DNA of 64,000 bases from Trichostrongylus colubriformis. Taxonomy: Eukaryota > Nematoda > Chromadorea > Rhabditida > Trichostrongylidae. Where the stretch lies: positions 9,052,001-9,116,000 of the forward strand of contig OZ022259.1 of assembly GCA_963978905.1 (NCBI GenBank), in the 5' to 3' direction. A program made the translations under genes and the position numbers. Under the pieces are notes generated by a model. It searched no databases, was not told the DNA's origin, and saw only the letters and a list, made by a program, of their open reading frames with translations. Of the stretch, positions 31,981 to 42,331 are shown one piece after another (position 1 is the stretch's first letter; the number at the start of each line of letters is the position of its first letter).

Positions 31981-33933
31981 TCAGCAATGAACATCTAATA
32001 CGAAACAGCCCCCGCAGCACACGGGAATCACAATAGGAACGATCCACAACTGTTTTTGGTTTACTAGCAACTTGCCGTTACCAATTGGTACAAGTATGCT
32101 TGGATCTTCGCTGCCTCTTCTTATGTGGATTTTATACATCAGTTGAAGTGTATTTCTGTCCAGTAACAAGTTGCCTTCTGAAGCAGGACACTCCAAGGTG
32201 TCGAGAAAACTAGCCGCTCCAAATACAGTGTGTCCCAAAAGTATAGGTCCACCTTACTTTTCATCCATATCTCCAGAATGGATAAGCGATTCCTTTCCAA
32301 ATTTTTATATGTAGTACCTGATCACTGTAGCAATCAAGCGCCTCAGTAAAATTGAAGACATAAAAATGCAAAATTTTATTTGATTTTTTTTTCAAAAATA
32401 AGGGTGTCCCAAAAGTATAGGTCCACTCAGCTTTTCCGCCTTGCTTCCATCGAAAGGTAAGTTGTGAGGTAGGTGTGTTGACGCATCCTTCTGAGATTTA
32501 CTCTACAGTGCCATGCCAAGCGGTACGCACTTTTCCGAGTACGAAAATGGGCAAATTCTGGCCCACAAGGACGTGAGACTCAGCAATCGCAAAATTTCTG
32601 AAAAGATGGGTCTATTCCAAAGCTCGATCAACAGCTTCTGTCGTACCATGGACCTGTACGGAACGAAAAAGGAAAGTAGAAGGCCGTAGGAGATTTCTGA
32701 GAAGCAGGAGCGTCGGATCCTCAAAGCTGCGTCCAATTCCAGAAAGGGTGCTTGTCGACGGTGCAGGGAACTGGCACCTGCTGTATCGAAAAACACTGTG
32801 CACCGTCTGCTCAAGTCGTCTCCTCACATCGAGCGAAGATGGTTTTCGTCCTTGCCATACCTCACGAGGGCGCACGAAGAGGCTCGAATCCATTTTGCCA
32901 AGTAGAATGTCAGCTGGACCCATCAATAGGATGAGGTAGTCTGCAGGGTTACATTATTGACGTAGTAGTTCACACAGCATTAGTAATGGTGTTGCAGGTG
33001 ATCTTTTCTGATGAGAAGAAGTTCAATTTGGACGGCTCGGACGGCTTAGCTAGTTACTGGAGGGATTTGGGGAAGGAGCCATGCTACTTCTTGAGGCGCG
33101 GATTTGCTGGTGGTAGTGGTATGGTAGGGACCGCCTTCTCTCGCTTTGGTTAGAGCAGGATACTATTCATCACGCATCATATAGACTCCAGGGCTTTGCA
33201 AGACGTTCTAGAAAGTAATTTACTACCATATAAACAGCGGTACATAAAAACATTAGGTGCACAGCCGACCAACACCCTTTCTGGAATCGGAGGATTCGTC
33301 GCTTCTGCTTCTCAGAAAGCTCCTACGGCCTTCCACTTCCCTTTTTCGTTCCGTACAGGTCCATGGTACGACAGAAGCTGTTGATCAAGCTTTGGGATAG
33401 GCCCATCTTTTCAGAAATTTTGCGATTGCTGAGTCCCACGTCCTTGTGGGCCAGAATTTGCCCATTTTCGTACTCGGAAAAGTGCGTACCGCTTGGCATT
33501 TCACCGTAGAGTAAATCTCAGAAGGTTGCGTCAACACATCTTCTTCACAACTTACCTTTCGATGGAAGCAAGGCGGAAAAGCTGAGTGGACCTATACTTT
33601 TGGGACACCCTTATTTTTGAAAAAAAAATCAAATAAAATTTTGCAATTTTATGTCTTCAATTTTACTGAGGCGCTTGATTGCTACAGTGATCAGGTACCA
33701 CATATAAAAATTTGGAAAGGAATCGCTTATCCATTCTGGAGATATGGATGAAAAATAGGGTGGACCTATACTTCTGGGACACACTGTATGACCCCAACGA
33801 CCCACCCCACCTTCTTTTTGATCGCTACAATACCAGTAACTGTTGCCGGAGTGTATAGTTGCAATCTGTTATTCCTATGTATACTTACCTGAGCAAAAAA
33901 GGTTCTCATTTCACATTTCATCACATGGATTTG
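31981..33933 (-). CDS. host exon split by a Tc3-like element
   Basis: A minus-strand frame opens after a good acceptor (atatttcacag) at 33934 and runs to 33789 (VMKCEMRTFFAQVSIHRNN, VAIKKKVGWVVGV). It resumes at 32225 and ends at TGA 31981 (FGAASFLDTLECPASEGNLL, IHIRRGSEDPSILVP, WIVPIVIPVCCGGCFVLD). If 32226-33786 and one TA are removed the frame is continuous for about 130 codons. A CAG|GTAAGT at about 33892 could alternatively start a 49-nt intron. The protein has a hydrophobic Cys-rich C-terminus; its family is unknown. Confidence 0.6.
32226..33786 (+). mobile_element. Tc3-like palindromic element, 1561 bp, TA target site
   Basis: The ends read CAGTGTGTCCCA(A/G)AAGTATA with TA at 32224-32225 and 33787-33788. 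Inverted arms of about 510 nt are nearly identical. Each arm holds a second copy of the terminal motif (GTGTCCCAAAAGTATAGG) about 177 nt inside, matching the two-binding-site layout of long Tc3 inverted repeats (established for C. elegans Tc3). Unusually, the arms continue into the transposase N-terminal coding region, so the C-terminal coding part is replaced by an inverted copy of the N-terminal part. It cannot be autonomous. Confidence 0.92.
32513..33180 (+). pseudogene. Tc3-like transposase, truncated and broken
   Basis: From ATG 32513 the frame reads MPSGTHFSEYENGQILAHKD then NRKISEKMGLFQSSINSF, a Tc3-type HTH. A TAG at 32687-32689 interrupts it at codon 59, followed by RILKAASNSRKG and NTVHRLLKSSPHIERR. 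A shifted frame near 33003 holds VIFSDEKKFNLDGSDG, with the first catalytic Asp, and YWRDLGKEPCYFLRRGFAGG. The second Asp and the Glu of the catalytic triad are missing because the sequence runs into the inverted arm near 33270. Confidence 0.9.
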
Positions 33934-34617
33934 CTGTGAAATATCCCTCGCTTTTCATCATATGCTTACTGAAAGCTTGTATTCTAGCGCTTACAGCTGA
34001 TCTTTGCATATACGACCCCCTTACCCCCCTTCTCCCCCTCCCCCCATCCACCCCCACGAGGAATCCTCGACTCCTCGTGTTCGCTGGCAAGGTGCTGTTC
34101 AAACTGGAGAAGTCTCACAATCAACATTGTTTCATATGGATGCAAAATGGAAAACCCGTGAGATGCAAATTTCGCCTTTAATGGGCATCGAATCGAAGTC
34201 AGCGTAATCATTTAGCTGAAATATGTATACCATTTAGCCTTAGTGCCATTCAATCGAAATGAAGGAAATGAAAAATTTCTCTCATACGGATTTGTTCGAG
34301 CTTATGAAACTCCCACAAAAACGCAGTCATATATCGATACAAAAACTGGAGCCCCAAAAAAAGGTAAAATTTCGTGGGTGTATTTGGGAGCTTCTATGGG
34401 TGAGCTTCTCAGCGGGAACACTCAGCATTAGTGAAGAGTCCATCCGGATGTTCAATCTCTTTGCCAGCGATAAAATTACGATTTCTTGAGTTACGCCTAC
34501 TTCAGCTACCCACTCTTACCTTTCTCCCATTTGAAAATGACTTTTTCTGAATTCCTGAAATTTCACTTATAAGAAATATATGTAACTCGATACGTGAATT
34601 TCGATATATACGTGTAC
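33934..34617. other. upstream flank, no firm gene
   Basis: A pyrimidine-rich C tract at 34015-34060 lies upstream of the split exon. Frames on both strands (34243-34489 on +) are unsupported. A segment near 34282 (GGATTTGTTCGAGCTTA) recurs at about 50090. Confidence 0.35.
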
Positions 34618-34968
34618 TTACAAGATCATTTTTTGAAAATTAAGTTCTAAATTAAGTTCTGCAGCAAGTATAGATGTGGAAGAGAAAAGAATTAAGAAAG
34701 GTATTGTAAAAATTTTCCTTGAATCAAATGAATAGTATACTCTGTGGTTCCGGAACGCTTGTTTCAGCTCAATCTGATGGAATTTCGAAGCGGTTTGTGA
34801 GAAATTCAGAGATTCCTCGAAGAACATGCCCTCGGGCACCCCTTTTCCATCACGCTTGAGTGGCTGTACTAATTTCTGAGTCCCCCTTAGATGATCGAAG
34901 AGCGCATTCAAGTTTTGGTCATTACCATTCGTACTTTCTTGTGCGAGGATTTCACTGGAGCTCACCTA
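34618..34968 (-). CDS. terminal exon, hypothetical protein
   Basis: After an acceptor (gttgatcactag) the minus strand is open for 116 codons: EILAQESTNGNDQNLNALFD, KLVQPLKRDGKGVPEGMFFE, FHQIELKQAFRNHRVYYSF. It ends in a hydrophobic segment (FTIPFLILFSSTSILAAEL) before the stop, possibly a membrane anchor or read-through into intron. Codon use is good up to about 34740. Family not known. Confidence 0.5.
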
Positions 34969-35214
34969 GTGATCAACGTTGGACAGTTCAATCCCTTTTT
35001 GCATCATCAGAATTTCAGCGCTCGTCATATATCCCAAACACAAAAGGTGTCATAAAGTATACACCTGGTGAGTGTCAATGATGAAGGAATTTTTGCTGAG
35101 CCAGCAACTGCGTGCAAAATTCGTGTTACTCTAATCCACTTGCAATCCAGTCCAGTATTTACAGGCTACGGAAGGGGCAATGCATGAATAAAAAACTGGG
35201 AAAGGTATTTTCTG

Positions 35215-35480
35215 TGAATGACGTGGCCACTCGTGAAAATAGTCTGTGGCGGAACCGGCGCTACTGGAAATTGAAAGAGCGCTGCTGGAGTGTTCATCGA
35301 GATCTCATCGTGCTGCTTCACTTCAAGCTGCAGCGCTTCATTGGCCGAGTCGCTGTTAAGGTGGGATTGCGTTCGTGGCTGGTTGGCATATCCCCTTGTC
35401 GTCTGCATCGTTCTTTTAGCTGCTAGTGATGTAGTGGGTGCGAAATGGGAGGGGTGACAAGAGAGCTTCTCTTTTCTCAA
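35215..35480 (+). repeat. E-type dispersed repeat
   Basis: CTGTGGCGGAACC, TCACTTCAAGCTGCAGCG and GGCTAGTGATG(T/C)AG-like modules are shared with 46430-46570, 50455-50590 and 28250-28330. Orientation is the same in all four. Confidence 0.45.
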
Positions 35481-35765
35481 TCTGTGCCGTTTGATCGCGT
35501 TCTTTCTTTGCTGCTGTACTGCCTAATGCCCCGACCTCCATATTCCGCAGCAGGGCAAATTTGCACCTTCTGCTCTCGTCGGAGCTCCGAACTAAACGGA
35601 CTGATCTTTCCTGCTCTTGCCGTTGTTTCAATTCGGCTTGCTTTATAGATATTTATAAATAATCCGACTAAGCACTTGTTCATCATTGCTGTGCCGATGG
35701 TGATGCGAGCCACAAAAACTTAGTACGTCGATCAAATGCCGGTTCCTGTCCAATTTTGTGGCTAA

Positions 35766-36229
35766 TCAACAAACAGCCACGGAAAACTCTGAGGTGGCTT
35801 CACTCTTATTGGAGTGATGGAGGCACCCCGACTTGGAGTGCGGGTCGATTGGTCGAATTTCCGCTTCGCGGCGTCGCACTCGCGGCTCCATCAGCACGAC
35901 TTGCAGAATTCGGTTGGAATTCCGCTCAATATGCAGTGGGCTGGGTTGTACACCCTTATGTCAGAACTTCGCACCGCGGCGTCACAAGCGAAGCAATGCG
36001 GACGAGCTGAAGGCGCCATGCTGATGGGTCTCAAGGCGATTACAAGTCAACTGCGTATCGAGCCCCTAACACTAGCGTGTAATCGTTCTGAGACCCAACT
36101 ACCGCGACGCGCATAGCTCGCGCACACTGCGTCGCACGCCGCTCGTCTTCGTGCGAAATCCTGACATAAGAGTACACACCCAGTGGGCTGTTATCGTGAA
36201 TAAAAAACTCGCAATCGTCGCGCGAAAGT
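35766..36229 (-). CDS. host reading frame split by a hairpin MITE
   Basis: On the minus strand a frame opens near 36229 (SRDDCEFFIHDNSP) and, once 35944-36180 and one copy of the 10-bp duplication are removed, continues to TGA 35766 (LHIERNSNRILQVVLMEPRV, EAEIRPIDPHSKSGCLHHSN). About 72 codons are open without interruption in the reconstructed site and codon use is coding-like. Its 5' junction is unclear because it overlaps, in another frame, the last exon of the model at 36099-37107. Confidence 0.5.
35944..36180. mobile_element. hairpin MITE, copy 2, with 10-bp target duplication
   Basis: The element is flanked by perfect 10-bp direct repeats CAGTGGGCTG at 35934-35943 and 36181-36190. Ends read GGT(T/G)(T/G)GTAC...CTTATGTCAG, and the whole 237 bp is self-complementary. 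A 9-10 bp duplication points to a Mutator-like source. The copy at 30065 is inverted relative to this one. Confidence 0.88.
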
Positions 36230-37107
36230 CAAACCAATCGTCCCCCACCCCCTGACTTGCACGTCGCTTTCTCTTTGACATAGGAGCGGAACGCGCATGT
36301 AAACGGCACCACTCAAAGGGTGTGGTGCCTATGGTGCAGAGCAGTATGGTGCGAAGCGAATTAATGTATAATGCATGGCGCATCAACGAGAGGCTGATAA
36401 ACTTCAACAGGCGCCCTGTTTCACTAAATATCCCTAGTTGTCGCAAAAGCGAAGAGAAAGGCGCTCCCTTAACCAGAGTAGTGAAAACCAGCCACAGTTT
36501 TCTGAATAGTTACAGATCAGGTGCTGTGCACGACAAATACACAACACGGTTCGCATGAGTGTGATCGATACGTCAGTGAGGGAAAATACCAAAAGGCACA
36601 TGTGCCCACGGAGTCAGAGGAATGATGGGAGTCTCTCTCTCCCAGGTTTTCAGCCATTTTATTTTGTTCTCACCACACTGTAGCACTTTCGCACAAAAAA
36701 TCGACCAAATTGTCGCATAAAGTGTCTCAAGCTTGCCGCATTCCTGATTTCATCCTCTTCAGCTAAGAATTAAGAAACAGGGGGATAGTCCTGTTCTGAC
36801 CATCTATACATCATATACAAAACAAAAATCTCCTGACTTTGGTGGCTTTGAGTAGGTAGGTTTGAATAAGTAAATCGACTGAACATGGTAGACTTCGTCG
36901 TACCGCATTCCTTAGAGACATTATGGTTTTTCTCATTCGTAGGATCCGAGACGAGGGAAGCCAGAAAATTTCATGCGAGAAGTGAGGATAACGATATTCA
37001 GGAAAAGGGCAAAGTGCGATGTTTGGGTTATTACTGCTTTTCAGTCTAATCATGTTTTCCGGATTGGCTCCATTTGTCGTTTTGGGCTTCTTCTTCGTTC
37101 GCACCAT
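36099..37107 (-). CDS. hypothetical gene, three exons, ending inside a MITE
   Basis: Exon 1 starts at ATG 37107 (MVRTKKKPKTTNGANPENM, PFPEYRYPHFSHEIFWL). Exon 2 is 36762-36674, bounded by ttaattcttag and gtgagaac, and reads EEDEIRNAASLRHFMRQF and GRFFVRKCYSV. A third frame opens at 36433 after gacaactag (RLLKFISLSLMRHALYINSL, PMSKRKRRASQGVGDDWF) and runs into the MITE, whose sequence supplies the last 27 codons and the stop at 36099. The exon 1 donor is weak (gtctac) and the exon 2-3 phase needs an alternative donor. Family unknown. Confidence 0.45.
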
Positions 37108-38487
37108 AGAATCGTTTTATTTTTTCTTTCTCAATTTTCTCGAGTTTGATTTTCATTATCACTACAAGCACCAGAAATATTAATATTAAGCAACAGCAAG
37201 AAATAGCATTTATTTTAGACCGCTGGTATCAAACAGTATCAAGTTAAATTGTATTACATAGGTGATAGGGGAATTTTTGCAAGATTTTCTTCATTTTTTT
37301 TCACTTTCGAATCTATCTCGCACATCAAAAATTGATTCTTGAAGGATTGCATTTTTTTTTATATGAGTTCACGTTTAATACTGGGCACTTTTGTTGAAAA
37401 AAAGCAGCGGACCTTTTAAGAAAAATCGCCATTCTCATCGCAGACGTTGACATTGAAATATTACAAATATAGGAATTGAAATAATCCAAATAAAGTGTTG
37501 AACCGTCTAGAGTACTCCATAATTTTCATCCACAGATGTTTGTGGAAGCTTCCAGAAACTTGCGGAGAAAATAAGTAAGATAATATGTAGGAATAAGAAT
37601 TAAGGTAATAAGTAATAAGTAATAGAAGTAAGGTAATAAGATAATAAGTAAGAATAAGAATAAATAGGAACTATCCTACAACTTAACATTGATAGTTGAC
37701 CAATCTTACCATCGAATAGGTATTACATATGGAGCTTCTAATGGAATGGATTCGATATTTCACCGGCAGGAAGCCCAGCAATCGCTGGTTCATTTGTGGT
37801 TTCATTTTCTGAATGGAAAAGGGCTTTCAAGAATCGCTGGCAGAGATACCCGGACACAGTAGAACTGACGTCATGATGACGTTGACACCCATGAGGCTCC
37901 GAAAATAACTTTCACTATTTCAGACCCCCATGCCCATCGAATTCCCGCTACAAGGTTAACCATGCGGTGCCAGACGTTATCCGGCACAACTTCAAATCCT
38001 TAGGCTTCGTAGTGTTTCCTCTGAACCAAATACGCATTTCAAGGTCCCTCTGTACTCCTGATGTGAAGGTGGTGACGTAGCCGGGGTTACCACAGCCAAG
38101 TCAGGGATCAATGCTCATCCACCGCAACCAGGCACGCATCTTCCGTTTGAGGGCGTGAATTGTTACCAGCAACTATCACCGCAAGGCATTTTATATGTCA
38201 AATTTTCACCAGCTGCCAGTACCGTTGAGATTGGAAAGCGGAATGCATGGCGCATCCCAAAGAAGGCTTGATGGACTCTGAATGCTTAATCGTTATCGCG
38301 CCGCATTCTAAAAGGTGTAGTCAACGCAGTGCTCTTCCTATGCCTTCTGTTTATCTCTCAATCTATTATATAACACATACTTCACATCCGGAAACATTTG
38401 CGTATATAAAATTTTCCACTTTCGAGAGCCCTTAACATCGATCGTTTCCGTTGATGGCCTTGCATATCGTCGCCGTCTCTTTATATT
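37108..38487. other. no gene seen; AT-rich with simple repeats
   Basis: Long T and A tracts dominate 37120-37440. A purine-rich array of (G)TAATAAGTAA-like units lies at 37563-37668. The rest is featureless. Confidence 0.45.
37563..37668. repeat. AATAAGTA-like low-complexity array
   Basis: Imperfect repeats of AATAAG(T/A)A continue for about 100 nt on the + strand. Confidence 0.7.
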
Positions 38488-38643
38488 CCATTTCGGAGCG
38501 TCTGATAGGGCGTGGCCTACGGACATAGGTGAGTGGCGAGAGTGAGAGCGCGTGGCAAGAATGATAGTGTGTGGCGAGTGAAAAAGTTCGGTACACCCTC
38601 GTTCAAGTCTGTAGGCCACATCCTATCAGGCGCTCCGAAATGG
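38488..38643. repeat. 156-bp TIR/hairpin element
   Basis: CCATTTCGGAGCG(T/C)CTGATA at the left end is repeated inverted at the right end over about 37 nt with few mismatches. The interior has GTGGC(A/G)AGAATGA-type tandem bits. No clear target duplication; the wider flanks (ATCGATG) may also be inverted. Confidence 0.65.
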
Positions 38644-38952
38644 ACTGTACCAATATCGATGGTACCTTAAGTGTCTTTGCAGATTTCTAGACGATCCTGC
38701 TCGATGGCGACTGAGACGTACACGTTCCTGTCACCGGATGGAGAGCTGTAAGTGTCGATTCTTATACTATTTTTATTTTCTAGTGATTCTGACTGCTATT
38801 CTAGAGCATGATCGATATCCATTTGCAGTGTACCAAAGTTATCAAGTGATCACAAAGTAAGCTTAGAGGTACATGCCATAATTGCTTGGGCGTGGGTTTT
38901 TCTTGCAATAACGGCAGTAGAGGCTTCAGTGGAACCGTCACAAACGCTCGAT

Positions 38953-39395
38953 ATAATGATTTGGCACTATTAACCCAAAGCTTCCCATTACCTTTCCAAC
39001 CGATGTGGTCGAGGAGGTGATTTTTGGGACACTTTTCGATTTCGCTGCAAACTTGTACCCAGGGGTAGTTCGACCCGTAGAACACAAATATAACAGTCAT
39101 TCGGCGCGAAACTGCTTGGCGCCCGCGCCCTTGGCACACGAATGTTATATTCGTGTTCTACGGGTTCAATACCCCTTGGGACAAATTTTGAGAGAGTTTG
39201 GTGATGCCATTTTGGCGCCGGCGCCTATGGCGCAGGCGCCAGCCGGTTCCGTGCCGAATGAATACCATATTCGTCTTCTACGGGTAGAAATGCCCCCGGG
39301 TAAAAGTTTACAGCTAAATCGAAAGGTTTTCTAAAATCACCTCCTTGACCGCATCGCTTGAAGAAGCAGTGGGGCAGCTTTGGCTAAATAGTGCC
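38953..39395. repeat. inverted duplication covering the 3' end of the 39.3-kb gene
   Basis: The left arm (about 38960-39110, GGCACTATT...CGATGTGGTCGAGGAGGTG) is the inverted, diverged partner of 39250-39395 (CACCTCCTTGACCGCATCG...AATAGTGCC). The spacer repeats the module CCCGTAGAA(C/G)AC(A/G)AATAT three times in alternating orientation. The left arm therefore holds an inverted copy of the last 40 or so codons of the gene at 39314-39670. Confidence 0.7.
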
Positions 39396-39670
39396 GATGA
39401 TTTCATTCTGTAAAGTTCTGCTGTGGTGAAAGTGTTTTTGGACGAGTTTCCCACACTTAATTTAACCTTATCAGCTGTGCTCCAGTCGATGCACGACCTT
39501 ACTACCCTGTGTGAGCATACGGATAGCGACAACTTCTGTAATGCTCTAACAGTACGATGAAAAGAAGCATTTTTTCGACATGCTTTTGGAAACTCAGTAC
39601 CATGGCGCCTTCGGTTATCTTCCAAACGTTCCGTTCTCATTTTAGCAGGACGCCCTGTATTCAGTTGCAT
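39314..39670 (-). CDS. hypothetical protein, 118 codons
   Basis: ATG to TAG on the minus strand with steady codon use: RPAKMRTERLEDNRRRHGTE, SFHRTVRALQKLSLSVCSH, DKVKLSVGNSSKNTFTTAE, DAVKEVILENLSI. It is basic at the N-terminus, with no signal or membrane segment. It may be a complete single-exon gene or the last exon of one. Its 3' end lies in an inverted duplication. I cannot name a family. Confidence 0.55.
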   Translation of the reverse strand: MQLNTGRPAKMRTERLEDNRRRHGTEFPKACRKNASFHRTVRALQKLSLSVCSHRVVRSCIDWSTADKVKLSVGNSSKNTFTTAELYRMKSSALFSQSCPTASSSDAVKEVILENLSI

Positions 39671-42091
39671 GTGTAACAGGGTATTAATACGATCAGTGGT
39701 CGTTAGCTCATCTATTCTCTGACATCCAGTTTCACCTAGTGGTTGTGCGATTCGTTGCCCATACGTCCACTTATTTAATTATTTGTCGTCTTAATTCGTG
39801 ATCTTAACAGCGCGACACACGATTACCTAGGTGTGATAATGCCTTCGGAATGAAATCGGATGGGTAAAAAGGAGCGCTACGGAAGAAGAAAACGATTTTC
39901 ATCCACGAAGAACACTCAGAACATGGGCCTTTGCGTTGAAGTTTACTTGCATTTTCTCGAATAATTAAACTTATCTGATTATTAGAAAAATAAGAAAAGA
40001 GTTGAGAGCAGCCAAAGCGGCGTACAAAAGAACCAGATAGGATATACTGAAGGACGGAATGTAGACGGCTGAAGTCGATGGGAGAGCGTGGAGCAGGGGT
40101 CAAGTTTTTTCATAATTTCGACTCAGCAGAAAGTAAAGTGGAGCAAGAAGAGGATTGGATGGTGGCTTTGATGAACTATTTCCTGATTGTTTCTAAATGA
40201 TGTGAGAGACATACAGAAAAGTAAAAACTTACGTAGATCATCATTTAAATTTCTTGTCAAGCTTTTAATGAGGTTCACCCTCAAAACATTTTATCACGAT
40301 AAATTGTATAATTTTATGATATTGATTATATGCTTTCCTTGAGGTACAGGAATAGCTTTCGAAATTGCTCTTTCTTCACGTCCCATGAGTTACAGCCACA
40401 ATTCGCGATAATCACATGGGTTGACCTACCTTCTTGCCTTGGGAACCAAGTCAGCTGCAACTTCTTCGCATTACCACGGTGAACTATCACGGCGCTGCAG
40501 CTGCTTGAACCCATCCACGCCACCCATTAGAGCTCCCCTATTGGTCAAATGAGCAAAATTGGCGGCGTCAGAGTGGGATCGAGGAGGTGCAGCGCCTGAT
40601 AGCGCACAGTGGCGACGCAGAAAACGTAGCAGCCTGAATAATCACTCAAAGATCTACTGCTCCAATAGGTGAATCGAGCGATCTACAATATCATTTCGAG
40701 TTTACGATTTGAGTGGTAGTTTATGTGATGTGGCGCAACTGGCTATGAAAAGAGCATTCTAGCTTAAGGCCCCACGCTGGATGTCACACCATGGTTGTGC
40801 TCCTGCCACAGGTGCGCCGTCATATGCTGTGTATCACTACCACGCGCAACAGATTCACGTGGCTTTAATCGATACATCAGTACTAGAGAATAGGTGATAG
40901 GTCTACGGCTGAGTGGAGAAGAGGTTTCAAAGATCTGGCATTTTCCTTACGTTCTATCTCCACTAGCCCACAAAGAAGCTCCCCAACTTTGGTTTTCAAT
41001 ATGTGACTGAGGTATCGCCTTCATTTTTCAAGGCACAGTCTTCCAAAGAAGTCACTGTACATACCAGACGTAGTCTGAGGAAGCGATTCAACGGTTCTGA
41101 GACGAAACAAAGTGCCTGAGGGTTTCCAAAGTAATCCACCAACTCCACCCATTCACTCCGCTGTATATAATTCGAGCTTTCATCGTATAATCAGCACCAC
41201 TCATAGCACAAATATGTTTGTTGCTTTACAAGGGAACTATGCGTCTTGAATGCGATCGCATCAAGAAGCATTCTCAGCATTACATATGATGTAATGTTTG
41301 GTTCAGTCACTTTTCAGGAGAGGGAAATTCCCACGTGAAATCACGGGAGTCACATCCAAGGTATAGCTGTCGCATTCGTTTAGATATTGCGGGTACCCAT
41401 GGGACCCAAAGTTATTGAAAAACGGAAACGATAAACTAAGGCGATATATCCAAAAACACCTAAGGATGATCGATGAAGCACTGCAATAGCAGTTTCAGGC
41501 GGCGAGACTTTTGGTCACTCTGGAGATGTTTCAGAAGATGTTCCAACTGTTGGCAGTTTTTAATCTTTTTTCATACTTCGCTACGGTATTCTCCAAAGTT
41601 CTCTGACTTTTCTTGTTGTTAAAAGCCTAACTGACTTTCTATTCCCATCGGTATACCACATTTATTGATCAGATGAAAATCGACTGTAAGTAACCTGTTC
41701 AAAACAATTTCGAACTCTAACGAGAATTTCTTCCTTGGTAAAATGTGGCACTAATAATGTTGTATTGGTTCACCTCGTTGCGATGCGACATTGTCTCTGG
41801 CATTAGCTTTAACTTCGATAACTTTTTCAATGAAGACAACACAAGTTGAGACTTCTGACCTTCATAGACGTGATAATGAAGATAGCATGCGCCAGTAACC
41901 CTACAAACATGAATAGGGACTATTGATCGGGTCGAAGTTAGCAAAGCACAACTGGTGATGATTCGACTATTCCGACTTCAGCAGGTAGCCCTTTCCGCAG
42001 CTGCAGAGAAATTACCCTCGCGATGACGCTGGGGTAACAAGTAGCACGTGCGTACGGAAGCAATGAATACGATGGTGCTCACCGTCTCTGG
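39671..42091. other. no firm gene
   Basis: A minus frame at 40326-40523 (SVIVHRGNAKKLQLTW-like start, then IIANCGCNSWDVKKEQFRKL) looks coding but has no splice partner. The rest shows nothing beyond short AT tracts. Confidence 0.35.
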
Positions 42092-42331
42092 ATGGTGACA
42101 TTAGCCGTCGATTTCACTAGTGGGACCTACTTCGTAAAAGAGGCATGCTATCAATTTTGTTATAGGAAAGACGAAATTTGCGTAGCAAGAGTTACCTGCA
42201 AAAAGAGAAAGGTAATTCTGTTGAAAGGTAGGGGTATCATATTAAATAAGAATATTTCGAGTACTCAATTCCAAAATGTGCGGAAAGGTCACGAAGTCTC
42301 CATTTTTGGGATTCTTGCACGGTTTCTTTGA
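42092..42331 (+). CDS. candidate exon, Cys-containing, unknown
   Basis: The + strand reads FVKEACYQFCYRKDEICVAR then VTCKKRKVILLKGRG and VRKGHEVSIFGILARFL to a stop. Four Cys in 22 residues suggest a disulfide or metal-binding segment. It starts at an ATG in a plausible context, but no intron joins it to the next model at 43.2 kb. Confidence 0.4.
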   Translation: MVTLAVDFTSGTYFVKEACYQFCYRKDEICVARVTCKKRKVILLKGRGIILNKNISSTQFQNVRKGHEVSIFGILARFL

